A stretch of DNA of 64,000 nt from Phycomyces nitens (GCA_022702545.1 JAHRBC010000002.1:6882001-6946000), one strand, 5' to 3'. Shown: positions 1-10,457, counted from the first letter of the stretch. The notes: a model not told the origin generated them from the letters alone. Numbers and translations: made by a program.

Positions 1-2107
1 ACCTCCGATTAGTCATGTCCCGACTGGGCTTACCGATGGTGTTCGTTGATGCGGTTTGCGCCCTCTTCTTTGCCACTCAGATACATGTTAACGTCAATGG
101 GTATATCTCTACACCATTCCCACAGGGGAGAGGCCTTAGACAGGGAGACCCTCTCTCGCCTCTACTTTTCAACATCGCCTTCGAACCCCTTCTTCGCTCA
201 ATCCTAGCCTCACCAAATTTGCCTGGATTTCGGTTTTGATCGCCCTCTTTTCTGCCCTCTCTCTCACCTACTCAAGAACCTTCACCACTCAAACTGCTTG
301 CGTATGCTGACGACCTGCTTGTTTTCCTTTCGGAACCCGCATAGTTGGATCATCTGCGACTGCTCTTGTCCACCTTTGGCCGTGCATCCAACGCTAGGGT
401 AAACCTTGACAAGACTGTGGCAGTCGCTTTATCAGGAAACTTTGTCCCGGACTGGGGCCCTATTCTCGATGGTGCCAATATACTATGTCGACACGATTGG
501 CATGAGGCCAACGCGGTTAGATACCTTGGTTTTCCGCTGACCTCACACCCAGCTCAACTTGAATCCTTCTGTGCCAAAATCGTTAACAGCCTCACTCGAC
601 AATGTGACATTCTCTCCCAACGTGGACTATCTGTGCACGGCAAGGGCCTAATTGCCAACTCTCTTTTGCTTAGCTCTGTCTGGCATATTCTCTATGTTAC
701 CCCTGTGCCGCCCGCCTTCTTCACTACAATACGCTCTCTCATCCGCTCCTACCTTCGTCTTGGATTTGGGTGTCCCAGCTGGGAAAAACTCTGTCTTCCC
801 CGATCTGCTGGTGGCCTCAGTCTGCTTGATCCTGACAGACAACAACAAGCCCTACAGTTGCGATGGATTCTCCCTCTTCTCCGACGTCAGTCCGTTACAA
901 CTCCACCCTCCAGACCTTTCTCCTTTCTCCTTTCTCCTTCCCTTCTTAGACTTTCTCCTCCCGCTTTACTTTCGCACACCTTCTGTCACTGCTGCTCTGC
1001 TACATCCCGGTAGCACTGCTAATTGCCCTAAGCCTTTGACACCCCTACATCGTGCCATCTCTCGATTGTTCTCTTCGCCTCTTCCTTCCGACATACGCCT
1101 CGATCCTCAGTTCTTGATTCATTTTCCTTTGGCTGCTGTATGGACTGCGACTCCCCCGTTTGCACTGCCAAAGATCAATCTCAAGCAGATTTTCGTATCC
1201 GATGCCTTTTTTATTACACCCCATGGGTACCTACAAAGGCGTGCTATCACCAACCTCCCTCGTGCAAGAACCCGCATCCGACGTCTTTTCTACTTGTTTG
1301 ATTATGGTCAAATTTCTTCTGTCCCTTGGTTTCATTCGTACTTGGCAGGTACATATGTACCTGTTGATCTACCGCACCCCAATGACCTATCCTCTCTACT
1401 GTCTCAAATTCGTGATGACAATGTGCCTCTCCGCTCGGCTACTACATCTTCACTACGGCGACATATTCGACCACCCCCACCCACGCCCTTTCTCCCCAGT
1501 GCTGCATGGCGGCGTTTTTGGCGGCTTGACATTACTCAACAGTGCCGTACCGTCTGGTGGAAAGCTCTGTGGGGGACCATACCGACACGAAGCCGCCTCA
1601 GCTACATTATCCCGACTGTAGTTGCTTCTCCATACTGTCCTCTCTGCTCGGTTCCTATTGAAGACCAACTTCATTTCTTCTTCGAGTGCTTCCAGAAACG
1701 AGGGGTATGGACAACCGTTCTTTCTCGGTACCTTCCCACATGGACCATGGCTGGTGTGCTGACCATGTTTAGTCAATGCATTCTCCCCGCTCAAGACCAG
1801 CATTAAAACACACGTTTGCTTGTGGTGGCGATCACAGCACAAGAGATCTGGCGTGCCCATTGGGGCTTCATTTTCGATGAAACTCCATTCCGAACTGAGG
1901 TGGTAGCTGACAAGGCATGTAGTATTATCGAGGTTTTCTTGGCTTTATCACTACACAAATCTCTATAGCTCCTTTTATTTTATCTATAACTTTTCTTTCG
2001 TCTCATTTCTCCTTTTTCAATCTCCTTCTGTCCTCGTGACTTTTTTATTGCCTGAGCGCTACCGCCGGCAGTTCTGATAAGAACACTGAAATAATACAAA
2101 AAAAAAA
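1..2107 (+). mobile_element. Decayed non-LTR (LINE) retrotransposon, 3' part
   Basis: Reverse transcriptase motifs appear in order: GLRQGDPLSPLLFNI near 150-195, the catalytic AYADDLLVF near 300-330, then a thumb region. A C-terminal zf-RVT-like zinc knuckle lies near 1630-1690 (CPLC then H-x3-F-x2-C). The frame is broken by stops at 237-239 and about 342-344, by a frameshift near 870-1010 from frame 3 to frame 1, and again after 1806. The end is marked by an A-run at about 2096-2107, as expected of target-primed insertion. The 5' part lies outside the window. LINEs of this type copy themselves by nicking DNA and reverse transcribing in place; this copy cannot encode an intact enzyme. Domain identity is secure; the exact family (Tad1- or L1-like) is not. 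Confidence 0.88.
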
Positions 2108-2139
2108 TCTACTTCAAACAATTCTTTAGCTGTGAAACC

Positions 2140-2235
2140 GGTCGCTCTCCAGATACGCTGGTCTCTGCCTTTTTTTGAAAAAGAGTAAAGCTTGATTCAT
2201 CACTCCAGCCCTTTCTCAAGTAGATACTTTTGTAC
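2140..2235 (-). pseudogene. Tc1-like transposase relic (first-Asp region)
   Basis: Read on the minus strand this encodes the WSDES block around the first catalytic Asp of Tc1 transposases, then RFTLF-like residues, with no longer open frame. A close copy lies at 16015-16130 upstream of the 16.5 kb F-box gene, so the relic belongs to the duplicated upstream module of this F-box family. Confidence 0.55.
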
Positions 2236-2554
2236 GATTATACATAAACTTACATCAAAATTACAGATTTATCTACAAGTTGTCGATTGACTATTAGGCA
2301 TGAAATTCCTCAACATACATAATTTCGTATAATGACATTTGCCTCTCTCTCTTTTTTATTTTTTGGCACAATACTTTAAATAACATGATACTCATAGTTT
2401 TATTTTCTGGGGCTGAGGATGCTTTTTTTCTTTGTAGGTTACCTCATATTTCAAGGTTATACAGCTCACAATTGATTGGGGAATTTACTCTACGAAAAAT
2501 AATGTAATTGAGTGTCGTTCCTAAATCAATCTCAGTTGGCTCCACTACGTCTCC

Positions 2555-2637
2555 TAATGTGATAGATGCTCTCAGAGCCACGCTTTATTTTTCGTTTTTA
2601 ATAAAATCTTGATTTCCCTTTCTTCCCTATATCTTTC
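2555..2637. repeat. DIRS left inverted terminal repeat (83 bp)
   Basis: Inverted copy of 6695-6777, identical or nearly so by eye. It begins TAATGTGATAGATGC and ends TATATCTTTC. Confidence 0.92.
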
Positions 2638-2662
2638 AAAGCCACGCATCGTGGAGTATACT

Positions 2663-3547
2663 ATGGAAAATATCATTCCAATTAATGAACAAGAATATGA
2701 TCAACCAACAACCCTCACCAGAGCACAGGTGGAGGAGTTATTCCGAGAACTCGACGAGCAACGAACGAGAGAAAAAGAACGCCAAGCAAGCGGAACCGAA
2801 CTCCCTTTGGCTATTAGCGAAGCCCTGGACGATGTATCTCCAGCGCAACTTAAGGACAACTTCAAAAGCTACAGACGAACAGTCCAACGCTACAATAACG
2901 ACGCTTGGACAAAACCAGAGCAGATTAACAAAGAATTCATCCAGGACCTCAAAAACTGGAAAGTGGATGCCTATCAACTCGTCAATACCATTCATAAGAT
3001 CACAGAAACTACAAGAATCCAAGCAAGAGCATGCACAGAACTCTTTGAACAACTTCAATATCTACAGGACAAAGTCGAGTTTGCCTCCCCTACCGACAAA
3101 GCAATCTTCTCAAATTCAATGGACCAAGCGCTACGACTGGCGGTCTATGGCTTTGGTTCAGCCAAGTTACAAGAAAGAGAAGCCCGAGACATTTCTGTCA
3201 AAGCCCTCAAACTACCATCAAGTGTTCGACACTTGGAATATTCAGCAGAGGAGGATGGAAAAACGAATTCATTCGATAGAGACTTTGTTGAACAACTTCA
3301 AAAGGCCCGCTTTGAAGACAAAGTTATCCGAGATGCCACTTCCTATGGTCGTGGACAATCAAACTACTCTAGAGGCTCCCGGGGCTCGAGAGGACAAGGA
3401 GGATCACGAGGAAGTTCTTGGCGCGGGACCTGGTCACGCGGTCAACATTTTCAATTTGGAGGACGGGGACGAGGCACCCAACCCTCCCACCAACCCAATC
3501 AGCCTTCTCAACAAGCACCAAACTCAACAGCCAGCGGCAGTCAGTAA
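2663..3547 (+). CDS. DIRS gag-like protein
   Basis: This encodes 294 residues from the ATG at 2663. That start is preferred over an in-frame ATG at 2609, which lies inside the inverted repeat. The N-terminal two thirds are charged and probably helical (E/K/Q-rich, residues about 10-110). The C-terminus from about residue 230 is a Gly/Arg/Ser region with repeated RG and SRG steps, like the RNA-binding tails of retroelement capsid proteins, then a Gln/Pro-rich end. There is no zinc knuckle. It overlaps the downstream polymerase frame by about 130 bp, the polymerase being in the -1 frame. The role as an RNA-packaging Gag is inferred from position and composition. Confidence 0.75.
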   Translation: MENIIPINEQEYDQPTTLTRAQVEELFRELDEQRTREKERQASGTELPLAISEALDDVSPAQLKDNFKSYRRTVQRYNNDAWTKPEQINKEFIQDLKNWKVDAYQLVNTIHKITETTRIQARACTELFEQLQYLQDKVEFASPTDKAIFSNSMDQALRLAVYGFGSAKLQEREARDISVKALKLPSSVRHLEYSAEEDGKTNSFDRDFVEQLQKARFEDKVIRDATSYGRGQSNYSRGSRGSRGQGGSRGSSWRGTWSRGQHFQFGGRGRGTQPSHQPNQPSQQAPNSTASGSQ

Positions 3548-5472
3548 CTCCTTCATCACAATCTCCACAACAGATAATTCAGTCAACACAACACTATACA
3601 ACACCTCAGGATGGAATTCTACCTGGAGGACGTCTAACACACTTTTACAAATATTGGACTCAAATCACAACGCACCCATGGCCCCAGACCATCGTCAGAG
3701 AGGGGTACAAACTACAATTTGCAACAAAACCCAAACCATGGAAAATCAAACAACTATCTTTCAACCCAACCGACCGCCAAGCAGCCATCGAAGCCGTCGA
3801 CAAATTCCTGTCCGCAGGCATAATCGAACTCATGCCAACTCAATCCGAAGACTACCTATCCAGTTTCTTCACCATCCAAGAAAAAACCAAAAGGCGACCG
3901 ATCCTAAACTGTCAAAAATTAAACCAACATATCCAATGCGAACATTTCAAAATGGAAGGAGTTCCCGCCTTGAGGGAACTTATCGAAAAAGACGACTTTA
4001 TGTGCAAGATCGATCTAAAAGACGCATATACGGTGGTCCCCATACATCCAACCTCTCGAAAATATCTTACCTTCAAAAACGAAGGCAAAGTTTATCAATA
4101 TCGGGCACTCGCTTTTGGTCTGAATGTGGCTCCCCAATTGTTTTCCAAACTAATGCGGTATGCCGTAGAACCGTTGCGTCAAGAAGGTATCCGCCTCGTA
4201 TATTATCTCGACGACATTTGCCTGTTGTCCAAGTCAAAAGAAGAATTAATCAAAACAACCGCAAGAGTAACTACACACCTACAATCGTTAGGATATCTCA
4301 TAAACACAGAAAAAAGTCTACTCACCCCATCACAAACCCAAGAATTCTTAGGTTTCCAGTTCAATACCAAGAAAATGAAGATCGCAGTGCCTGCACCCAA
4401 GATTGTCAAGCTACTACAGAGAATCCGTCAAGCCTCTCAACCAATCCCGCACTCATGCAGATGGATAGCCGGTCTGTTGGGAAAAGTAACATCCATGATC
4501 CCAGCCATTGGCGAAGCCCTTCTCCACATTCGCCATCTCCAACGAGATCTAGCCCGAAGTCTGCACCTCAACCATCAAAACTGGGAGAAACCTTGCCATC
4601 TCTCACCACAGAGTCGACAGGAGTTCAACTGGTGGAAGGAGTCTGTATCCTCCAAGAACGGTCTACCGATCCAATCCCTAGCATCCCCACCACCCACAAT
4701 CACCATCTACACCGACAGCTCAGACACGGGATGGGGGGTGAGCTCACCACTGATACACACATTCGGATTCTGGAATGCCCAGGACAAGACCACATCCATA
4801 AACGCTCGCGAGCTGAAAGCAGTGTATTATGCTTTGAAGATGCATGCCCCAAGATTCGAAAACTCCACAATAAAGGTTTTCACCGACAACACTACGGCAC
4901 TCAAATATACAACAAAATTTGGCGGCACCGCATCTCTTCAACTACAGGAACTTGCAGTGATGATACAAGACCTTTGCAACAAACATCGGTTGACAGTAAC
5001 ATACCAACACATTGCTGGCCTCGAGAACACCACAGCCGACCAATTGTCCAGGAAGCCGATTCCTCTCTACGAACAAACGATTCCAAAGAAGCTGTTCCTG
5101 CAAATACGACAACGGTGTGGCCCATTGAGAGTGGACGCCTTTGCAGCGGCTCACAACCACCAACTCAAGAGATACTGGAGCCTGCACCCGGATCCCCTGG
5201 CCGAGGCACAGGATGCATTTCAACAAAAGTGGCTCAAGACGGGAATGTACTTGAACCCGCCGTGGAAGTTAATTCCCAAAGTCATTCAACAACTCAAGAA
5301 ACAAAGAATCCAACAAGCGGTTTTGGTGACCCCCTTCTGGCCCAGTCAGTTTTGGTACCCGATGATTTTGAGAATGAAACACCTACAAAATCCAATTGTC
5401 ATGAAGATATCAAAGAAAGTTTCCCTAGCCGCTTGGACGTTATCAACGACACAAGGCGCAAGTCTGGTCTGA
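3418..5472 (+). CDS. DIRS reverse transcriptase / RNase H / methyltransferase
   Basis: Up to 684 residues are open. The first about 70 overlap gag in another frame, so the real N-terminus is uncertain. The RT core has IDLKDAY near 4010, then AFGLNVAPQLF near 4110 and the catalytic YYLDD near 4205. RNase H follows with TIYTDSSDTGWG near 4705, an ARELKA block and TDNTTALKY. The C-terminus has VDAFA and NPPW (about 5255-5265), matching the Dam-like methyltransferase domain typical of DIRS elements. The product would copy element RNA into a circular DNA and remove RNA. All catalytic motifs visible are intact. Translation may need a -1 shift out of gag or internal initiation. Confidence 0.9.
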   Translation: MARDLVTRSTFSIWRTGTRHPTLPPTQSAFSTSTKLNSQRQSVTPSSQSPQQIIQSTQHYTTPQDGILPGGRLTHFYKYWTQITTHPWPQTIVREGYKLQFATKPKPWKIKQLSFNPTDRQAAIEAVDKFLSAGIIELMPTQSEDYLSSFFTIQEKTKRRPILNCQKLNQHIQCEHFKMEGVPALRELIEKDDFMCKIDLKDAYTVVPIHPTSRKYLTFKNEGKVYQYRALAFGLNVAPQLFSKLMRYAVEPLRQEGIRLVYYLDDICLLSKSKEELIKTTARVTTHLQSLGYLINTEKSLLTPSQTQEFLGFQFNTKKMKIAVPAPKIVKLLQRIRQASQPIPHSCRWIAGLLGKVTSMIPAIGEALLHIRHLQRDLARSLHLNHQNWEKPCHLSPQSRQEFNWWKESVSSKNGLPIQSLASPPPTITIYTDSSDTGWGVSSPLIHTFGFWNAQDKTTSINARELKAVYYALKMHAPRFENSTIKVFTDNTTALKYTTKFGGTASLQLQELAVMIQDLCNKHRLTVTYQHIAGLENTTADQLSRKPIPLYEQTIPKKLFLQIRQRCGPLRVDAFAAAHNHQLKRYWSLHPDPLAEAQDAFQQKWLKTGMYLNPPWKLIPKVIQQLKKQRIQQAVLVTPFWPSQFWYPMILRMKHLQNPIVMKISKKVSLAAWTLSTTQGASLV

Positions 5473-6602
5473 TCAATGAAACTAGTATCCGATATCTGGA
5501 GCGATCCACAAGAAAAAGTACCAAGCAGTTGTATGATAGAGGATGGCGACAGTGGCAACAATGGTGTGCAAAGCAAAATCCTCGAATAAACCCAACCGTA
5601 TACAACTGCACTCATGTTTTACACTTTCTAGTTGACCATAACAATTTTAGCAGCCAACACCTCAACACCTTGCGCTCATCAATTGCCTCAGTATTCCGAG
5701 AACTTTATCCCCAGGAGATTCCTCTGGCTAGTCAACCAGCTATTCAAGCTTTCTTTGCAACCAAGCGTCGAACAGAGGTCAAGATTCCCACGACACAGCA
5801 GCTGGAAACCTGGGATACCAACAAGATGACCACGTTTATCTTGTCTACATGGCCAGACTCAAACACTTTGACACTATATGATTTACAACTCAAGACAATT
5901 GCCTTGTTGTGTTTGGTCACAATGGCCCGACCACGATCAGACATGGGTCGACTCCAATTCCGTGATACAAACTTCACTTTTCAAGATTCTTCAAAAGCCA
6001 ACCTCACAGGCGTCACCTTACACTTCAGGGAACCCAAGGAAACGCAAGTCAAGACTACTCGATTGCATATCTTACCAGACCAGCGTCTCTGCCCAACACA
6101 CACTCTACACTTGTTTGTTCTGAAAACGGCCGCACTACGGGAGCGCCTACCTCTGGACCATACATTGTTCTTGGCTTTCATCGAAAATCCCAAACTAGTC
6201 ACTTCAATTCGTCCGTCCACTTTGTCAAACTGGGTCAAGCTACTCATGGGGAAATCAGGTATTGATACTTCTGTATTCAAGGCACATTCGATAAGGGCAG
6301 CATCGAGCACAAAGGCGGTGGAGAAAGGACATTCTATTCAATCAGTAAAAGAACATGCGGGATGGAGTCTAAACTCCAAGACATTTGAGACGTTCTACTA
6401 CAAGCCTACCACTCAAGACTCTTCAAGCACATCTATTGCCAATTCAATTTTTTCTCAAGCGGAAAACACTATCACATTAGGAGACGTAGTGGAGCCAACT
6501 GAGATTGATTTAGGAACGACACTCAATCTTAATGTTGGCGAAACGAAGTCGAGTAATGTGATAGATACCCCCCCTTGGTATCGCCGTCTATTGGGCTTAT
6601 GA
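5400..6602 (+). CDS. DIRS tyrosine recombinase
   Basis: Frame 3 encodes a phage-integrase-fold recombinase, about 400 residues. The catalytic set is visible: Arg in MARPRSDMGRL near 5925, HSIR (His/Arg II) near 6287, EHAGW near 6353, and the nucleophile Tyr in FYYKP near 6397. An N-terminal SAM-like region (RSTRKSTKQLYDRGW near 5505) precedes it. There is no ATG between the end of the polymerase ORF and MTTFILSTW well inside the domain. The frame is open upstream all the way to 2685, so expression as a frameshift fusion to the polymerase (overlap to 5472) is likely. It integrates the circular DNA intermediate. The start coordinate is arbitrary within the overlap. Confidence 0.85.
   Translation, partial: HEDIKESFPSRLDVINDTRRKSGLINETSIRYLERSTRKSTKQLYDRGWRQWQQWCAKQNPRINPTVYNCTHVLHFLVDHNNFSSQHLNTLRSSIASVFRELYPQEIPLASQPAIQAFFATKRRTEVKIPTTQQLETWDTNKMTTFILSTWPDSNTLTLYDLQLKTIALLCLVTMARPRSDMGRLQFRDTNFTFQDSSKANLTGVTLHFREPKETQVKTTRLHILPDQRLCPTHTLHLFVLKTAALRERLPLDHTLFLAFIENPKLVTSIRPSTLSNWVKLLMGKSGIDTSVFKAHSIRAASSTKAVEKGHSIQSVKEHAGWSLNSKTFETFYYKPTTQDSSSTSIANSIFSQAENTITLGDVVEPTEIDLGTTLNLNVGETKSSNVIDTPPWYRRLLGL
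6469..6566. repeat. DIRS internal complementary region
   Basis: The first half is the reverse complement of the left end (about 2507-2565). The second half is the reverse complement of the right end (about 6766-6807). The two overlap by the tetranucleotide found at both termini. It lies inside the 3' end of the recombinase ORF, which stops at 6602. Confidence 0.92.
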
Positions 6603-6694
6603 AGTTAACTTAGTATTTTTTATTTCATTATATTTTATTATTATTCCCTCCCAAAAAAGAAAAAAGCAGAAAAATTTGAATACATGCTTAGGCA

Positions 6695-6777
6695 GAAAGA
6701 TATAGGGAAGAAAGGGAAATCAAGATTTTATTAAAAACGAAAAATAAAGCGTGGCTCTGAGAGCATCTATCACATTA
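6695..6777. repeat. DIRS right inverted terminal repeat (83 bp)
   Basis: Reverse complement of 2555-2637. It is followed by about 30 bp of right-end sequence (to 6807) whose complement sits in the internal complementary region. Confidence 0.92.
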
Positions 6778-6807
6778 CTCGACTTCGTTTCGCCAACATT
6801 AAGATTG

Positions 6808-7073
6808 CTACGCCCTTCCTTGTGTCTTTTAATAACACTTGCGAGGTTATGCTTCAACTTTCTGGCCATGATAACTGTATTGATTATAAAGATTGTTGGA
6901 TTAAAAAAGAAAATAAATAAGCAAAGATGTGCTCCCACAGAAGATTATAAAGTTAAAAGTAATTCATAAGAATTAGTCTGTGTAAAGTGGCTTAAAGCAG
7001 TACTACGTCTGACAGGAGGAAAGGTATAAAACACTTGATATTATATCTTTTTACTCTTTCTTTCTTTATCACA
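6808..7073 (+). promoter_or_regulatory. Upstream module and core promoter of F-box gene A
   Basis: TATAAA at 7025-7030 lies 49 bp before the ATG and is followed by a T/C-rich leader. The same box and leader stand 49-59 bp before the ATG of the paralogs at 16491, 22365 and 54588. The module continues left of the DIRS element (about 2220-2507), so the insertion splits it. Confidence 0.7.
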
Positions 7074-8861
7074 ATGGCATCAACATTACCACCTAATATT
7101 GTCTCGTATATTGGAACATTTATTGATGATGACGAACGACTTGCCTGTACACTCGTCTGCAAACATTGGACAGAACCATTTCTAGACGCCTATTGGGGAA
7201 GATTGTATATTGGCAGGAACACAATGGATATCACCACATTTATTTCCAACAAATCATTTCTGATTAATTCCCACCGTGTATGGGCAGTGGATTTTAGAGT
7301 CGAACAGTTGAATGACTATGAATATTTTACGAAATATCAGCAATTTCTCCAAGGGATAAGATATCTTCGTTTCTATGATAAGATATCAGATATATCCACT
7401 CTTTTAAAGACATTTGATTGGATTCTTTGGCAGTCGTTGACCCATCTGGACATATTTGTGGACTCTGGATGGGAATCACTATCCTCGCAGAATCTATTCA
7501 TGAAGCTGTCGGTATTGCCTTGTCTTGTTCGTCTTAGACTTGAATATATATCTGATGTATCCAGAAGACCTATCTTTTCATGGAATGAGTTTGAATCTAT
7601 GCATCACCATTTGCCACGATTGGAGTATCTAGAACACGGGTTCGTTCTCAAGCCAATAACAAGAGACGAGATTGAAAGTACCAAAAAAGTCAAGCCAGCA
7701 CAAACCATGAAAACAATAAAACTTAAGGATCAAGTTGACACTCGTTGGTTATTCTACTTTGCATTAAAGTACCCAAATCTACAACATCTCAGTATTCAAA
7801 GAAGTTCTCTTCAATCCGATTATAATCCAATTGATTATACCAATCAACAATACCGATCAAACTTTCAATTGTTCTCAACACTCGATCAGTTCTTTCCTTG
7901 CTTAAAAATGGCAGCTACAGTGCTTGACGATAAGAATATGTATTTATGGTTTATATTCTTTGAAACTCTCGGACACTTTAGCACAAAGATCGAACACGTT
8001 GACCTATTTTCTGAAGATGCTGTGAAACAGGATGATCTAGACAGATATATACACCCTATTTCCGAATCATTAAAGGTTTTGAGGATTAGCTCTATGAGTA
8101 GACATGCAGTAATGCCTTTTGTTGTTTGCCCAAGACTAGTCACATTACGCATATCTGGAGTCTTTGATTCCCGAATTGACGCAGATACAATCTTGGAGTA
8201 CTTCCCAGCCTTGCGCTCATTATCTGTCAGATATGTCCATTTTTATCTCTCAACCAATCCGCATACATACACTCCACATCCTTTACAGAAACTGAAAATA
8301 GAACATTCAGAGATCAACAATGACGCCCTTCATTATGTATCCATCTGTTGCAACCAACTAAAACATGTGAAGTTCCTTTATCTTGACTCTATGGTATATG
8401 ATGCCAAAGATGATGATGGACCTGGACAACAGATTTTCGACATGTCAATGTCAAATTTGGATACATTTATATTTACCTTTGCGGATGAATTGCCAGATGA
8501 TCTCAAACTCTATCCCAAACACTACGTTATTGAACAGATGGACAACGACAACAATGGATTGCAAACAACTCAACAGTCACCTCGAATAAACTGGTATCAT
8601 GTGTACTGTGACAGAACAAATAGAAAAGAAAAGATTTTGGAATGGGAGCTTGGAAGACGTGATATTGAATTTTGTCAGAGATATCTGGAAGACTTTGATC
8701 GCAGGAAGAAGCGTGGAAAAGAGCGAGAAGACATTAAAAAAGGTAGACTTGGTTATACACAAAAAAGATTCTGGAAAAAAGATCTGCAACACGGTGTTGT
8801 GGTATTTCGGTTTAAATCTGTCAAGAGCCATTTTTTTCGTATCAAGACTACAGAAATGTGA
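7074..8861 (+). CDS. F-box protein, type I family (gene A)
   Basis: Intronless, 595 residues. I chose the ATG at 7074 because MASTLPP is conserved in all four type I copies; an ATG at 7035 is in frame but lies in the leader. Residues 5-45 form the F-box (LPPNIVSYIGTF, CTLVCKHW), which binds Skp1 in SCF ubiquitin ligases. The rest is leucine-rich and irregular (repeats of the L-x2-L-x-I type, about 100-470), ending in a conserved basic tail with RRFW- or KRFW-type motifs. By analogy the C-terminal part selects a substrate. AATAAA lies 3 bp past the stop. It is the closest relative of the 54.6 kb gene, with which it shares its 3' flank. The target is unknown. Confidence 0.87.
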   Translation: MASTLPPNIVSYIGTFIDDDERLACTLVCKHWTEPFLDAYWGRLYIGRNTMDITTFISNKSFLINSHRVWAVDFRVEQLNDYEYFTKYQQFLQGIRYLRFYDKISDISTLLKTFDWILWQSLTHLDIFVDSGWESLSSQNLFMKLSVLPCLVRLRLEYISDVSRRPIFSWNEFESMHHHLPRLEYLEHGFVLKPITRDEIESTKKVKPAQTMKTIKLKDQVDTRWLFYFALKYPNLQHLSIQRSSLQSDYNPIDYTNQQYRSNFQLFSTLDQFFPCLKMAATVLDDKNMYLWFIFFETLGHFSTKIEHVDLFSEDAVKQDDLDRYIHPISESLKVLRISSMSRHAVMPFVVCPRLVTLRISGVFDSRIDADTILEYFPALRSLSVRYVHFYLSTNPHTYTPHPLQKLKIEHSEINNDALHYVSICCNQLKHVKFLYLDSMVYDAKDDDGPGQQIFDMSMSNLDTFIFTFADELPDDLKLYPKHYVIEQMDNDNNGLQTTQQSPRINWYHVYCDRTNRKEKILEWELGRRDIEFCQRYLEDFDRRKKRGKEREDIKKGRLGYTQKRFWKKDLQHGVVVFRFKSVKSHFFRIKTTEM

Positions 8862-9099
8862 AATAAAAAAGTGGGATTTAATCAAGTATATTTTTTGTAT
8901 TGATATTCCAGATTTCGATGGCTGTTCTATATTTTTGTATTGTTTATTAAATATAGCGTTATAAAGGTTGGGATGTTAGAGAATGTTTAGGGTCAAGTCA
9001 GTTTCAAGTCTTCTGATATATAGGGTGGCTAGATCTGCTATTCGATTGAGGACAAATGCGATATCATCAAAAACAAACTGAAAATGGGCGCATTATATA

Positions 9100-10457
9100 G
9101 CACTTTGTGTGCATCCAACAATCATATGGGTATTCATGGTAGAGTTGGTTACAGTGACTATATGTGTGGGTATGGTTGAAGCAAGTCGCAAAGGCCAGAG
9201 AGTCGGGTACAGTAAGAAACCGAGAACATATTTGACTCCAAATTTTTTCTTTGAGAGGTCAGGTCCAAGAGAAGTGTTGATGATCCTCTAAAGTCTCACA
9301 CAAAGCACAGTTTTGATTGCTAATTCCCCCAATATTTTGTTCAAACAGTCATTTTCTAAAAGCTACTTTGCCGTGCATGAGTCTCCAACTGATGGTGTAT
9401 GCCTTATGTGGTCGAGAAGGTTTTCCACTGTGCTGGTGTTGCCCATGGAAAGTAGGATGGTTTGTTTGTGAGACTAGACATAATGAAGTTTCGTATAGTT
9501 TTTGGCGTAAAGAGACGCAGATGTGGAATTTCTGGCATCATTGAGGTAATAAATCTTCCAAAGTGTCCGGAAGGCGAATGGAAGAAGGAAGCCATAATAG
9601 ATCCAGGCGAGAGAACCAGAGACGCTGTGAGAGCGATGAAGAATGGCAAGTGATGGACAGATTTATTGTCTAATAGGTCAAATGGGTTATGGATTATTGG
9701 TCTGACTCTGAGGAGCTCCTCCAGGCGATGACGGTAAAGACAGTCTATTGTAGGGCCATATTAATATGCATATGTGACCCTCGGCTGTCGATATGCCATT
9801 GTTTTCCATATTGGATCTTCAACATTGAAAGTTGTATTGATTGGGATGTCGAGTGCAGTAATGGCTGTAAGTGTCGAGTATTGGAGATTTACGGAGATTA
9901 GTTTCATGGCACGAATTAGTGCAGGGAAGGTGCAAAAGGGAGTTAGTTGTGGCGATCAAATCCCTGAAAAAACCAACGGTAGGGATGAATCTGTGGTATC
10001 GCAACTCTGACAAAGGAAACTTAGGAGGCTTACAGCAGAGGGAAAAGAAATAGTCGGATCCAAGAGTGCAATCAGCCAGTGGGTTTGTAGCAGGGAGTGT
10101 TGAGTCACAGAATCCAAAATCCTGAGCTTCCCTTCACGCCGTGGTCGAGAACATGTATCAAATATTAACAAAAGGATATCTTTTGTGTACCAGATATTTA
10201 GTAGCCACTGATCATATCTTTGCCAAGTCGGATTGAGTAACTGGAATAATTCGTATTATGTGTCATTCCCAGTTTAGGAGGAGGGTGTTGGGTACGAGTC
10301 CCCTACTTGGGACAGAGAGGTTGCGCTGAGCCAAGTATTGAGAGTGGGTTCTGATATTGATCAAGAAGTTTTCGATAGACATGGCAAGTCGAGGTCTTGA
10401 GCTGGTGACGCGCACCTCAAGTAAGTGATGGGCTAAAAACTGTTGCTGTTGTGCCAT
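9100..10457 (-). pseudogene. LINE relic (thumb and zf-RVT region)
   Basis: Read leftward from 10457 the translation matches the 1-2.1 kb LINE in order. NLSVPSRGLVPNTLLL corresponds to GLSVHGKGLIANSLLL, then a GKLRILD segment, then a zinc knuckle (CALCETLEDHQHF) near 9300. Stops and frameshifts interrupt it throughout. The homologous copy is at 56630-57977. Confidence 0.75.

Larger units (their letters stand above)
2507..6807 (+). mobile_element. Complete DIRS-type tyrosine-recombinase retrotransposon
   Basis: The element is about 4.3 kb. It has 83 bp inverted repeats (2555-2637 and 6695-6777) and single-copy ends of about 48 and 30 bp. An internal complementary region (6469-6566) is the reverse complement of the left end followed by that of the right end, joined over a shared ATTG. 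Its genes are gag-like, RT-RNase H-methyltransferase and tyrosine recombinase, all open. DIRS elements replicate through a circular intermediate whose junction is templated by this internal region, and integrate by recombinase without target duplication. Paralogous flanks at 21.75 and 54.3 kb show the empty site, and only one ATTG separates the flanks, which agrees. Intact repeats and ORFs suggest a recent insertion. Confidence 0.93.

Noticed and set aside
2685..5399. Frame 3 ORF over gag and RT as a single 1305-residue protein
   Set aside because: Upstream of about 5400 the translation has no domain, while the overlapping frames carry clear gag-like and RT/RNase H motifs. Composition explains the lack of stops.
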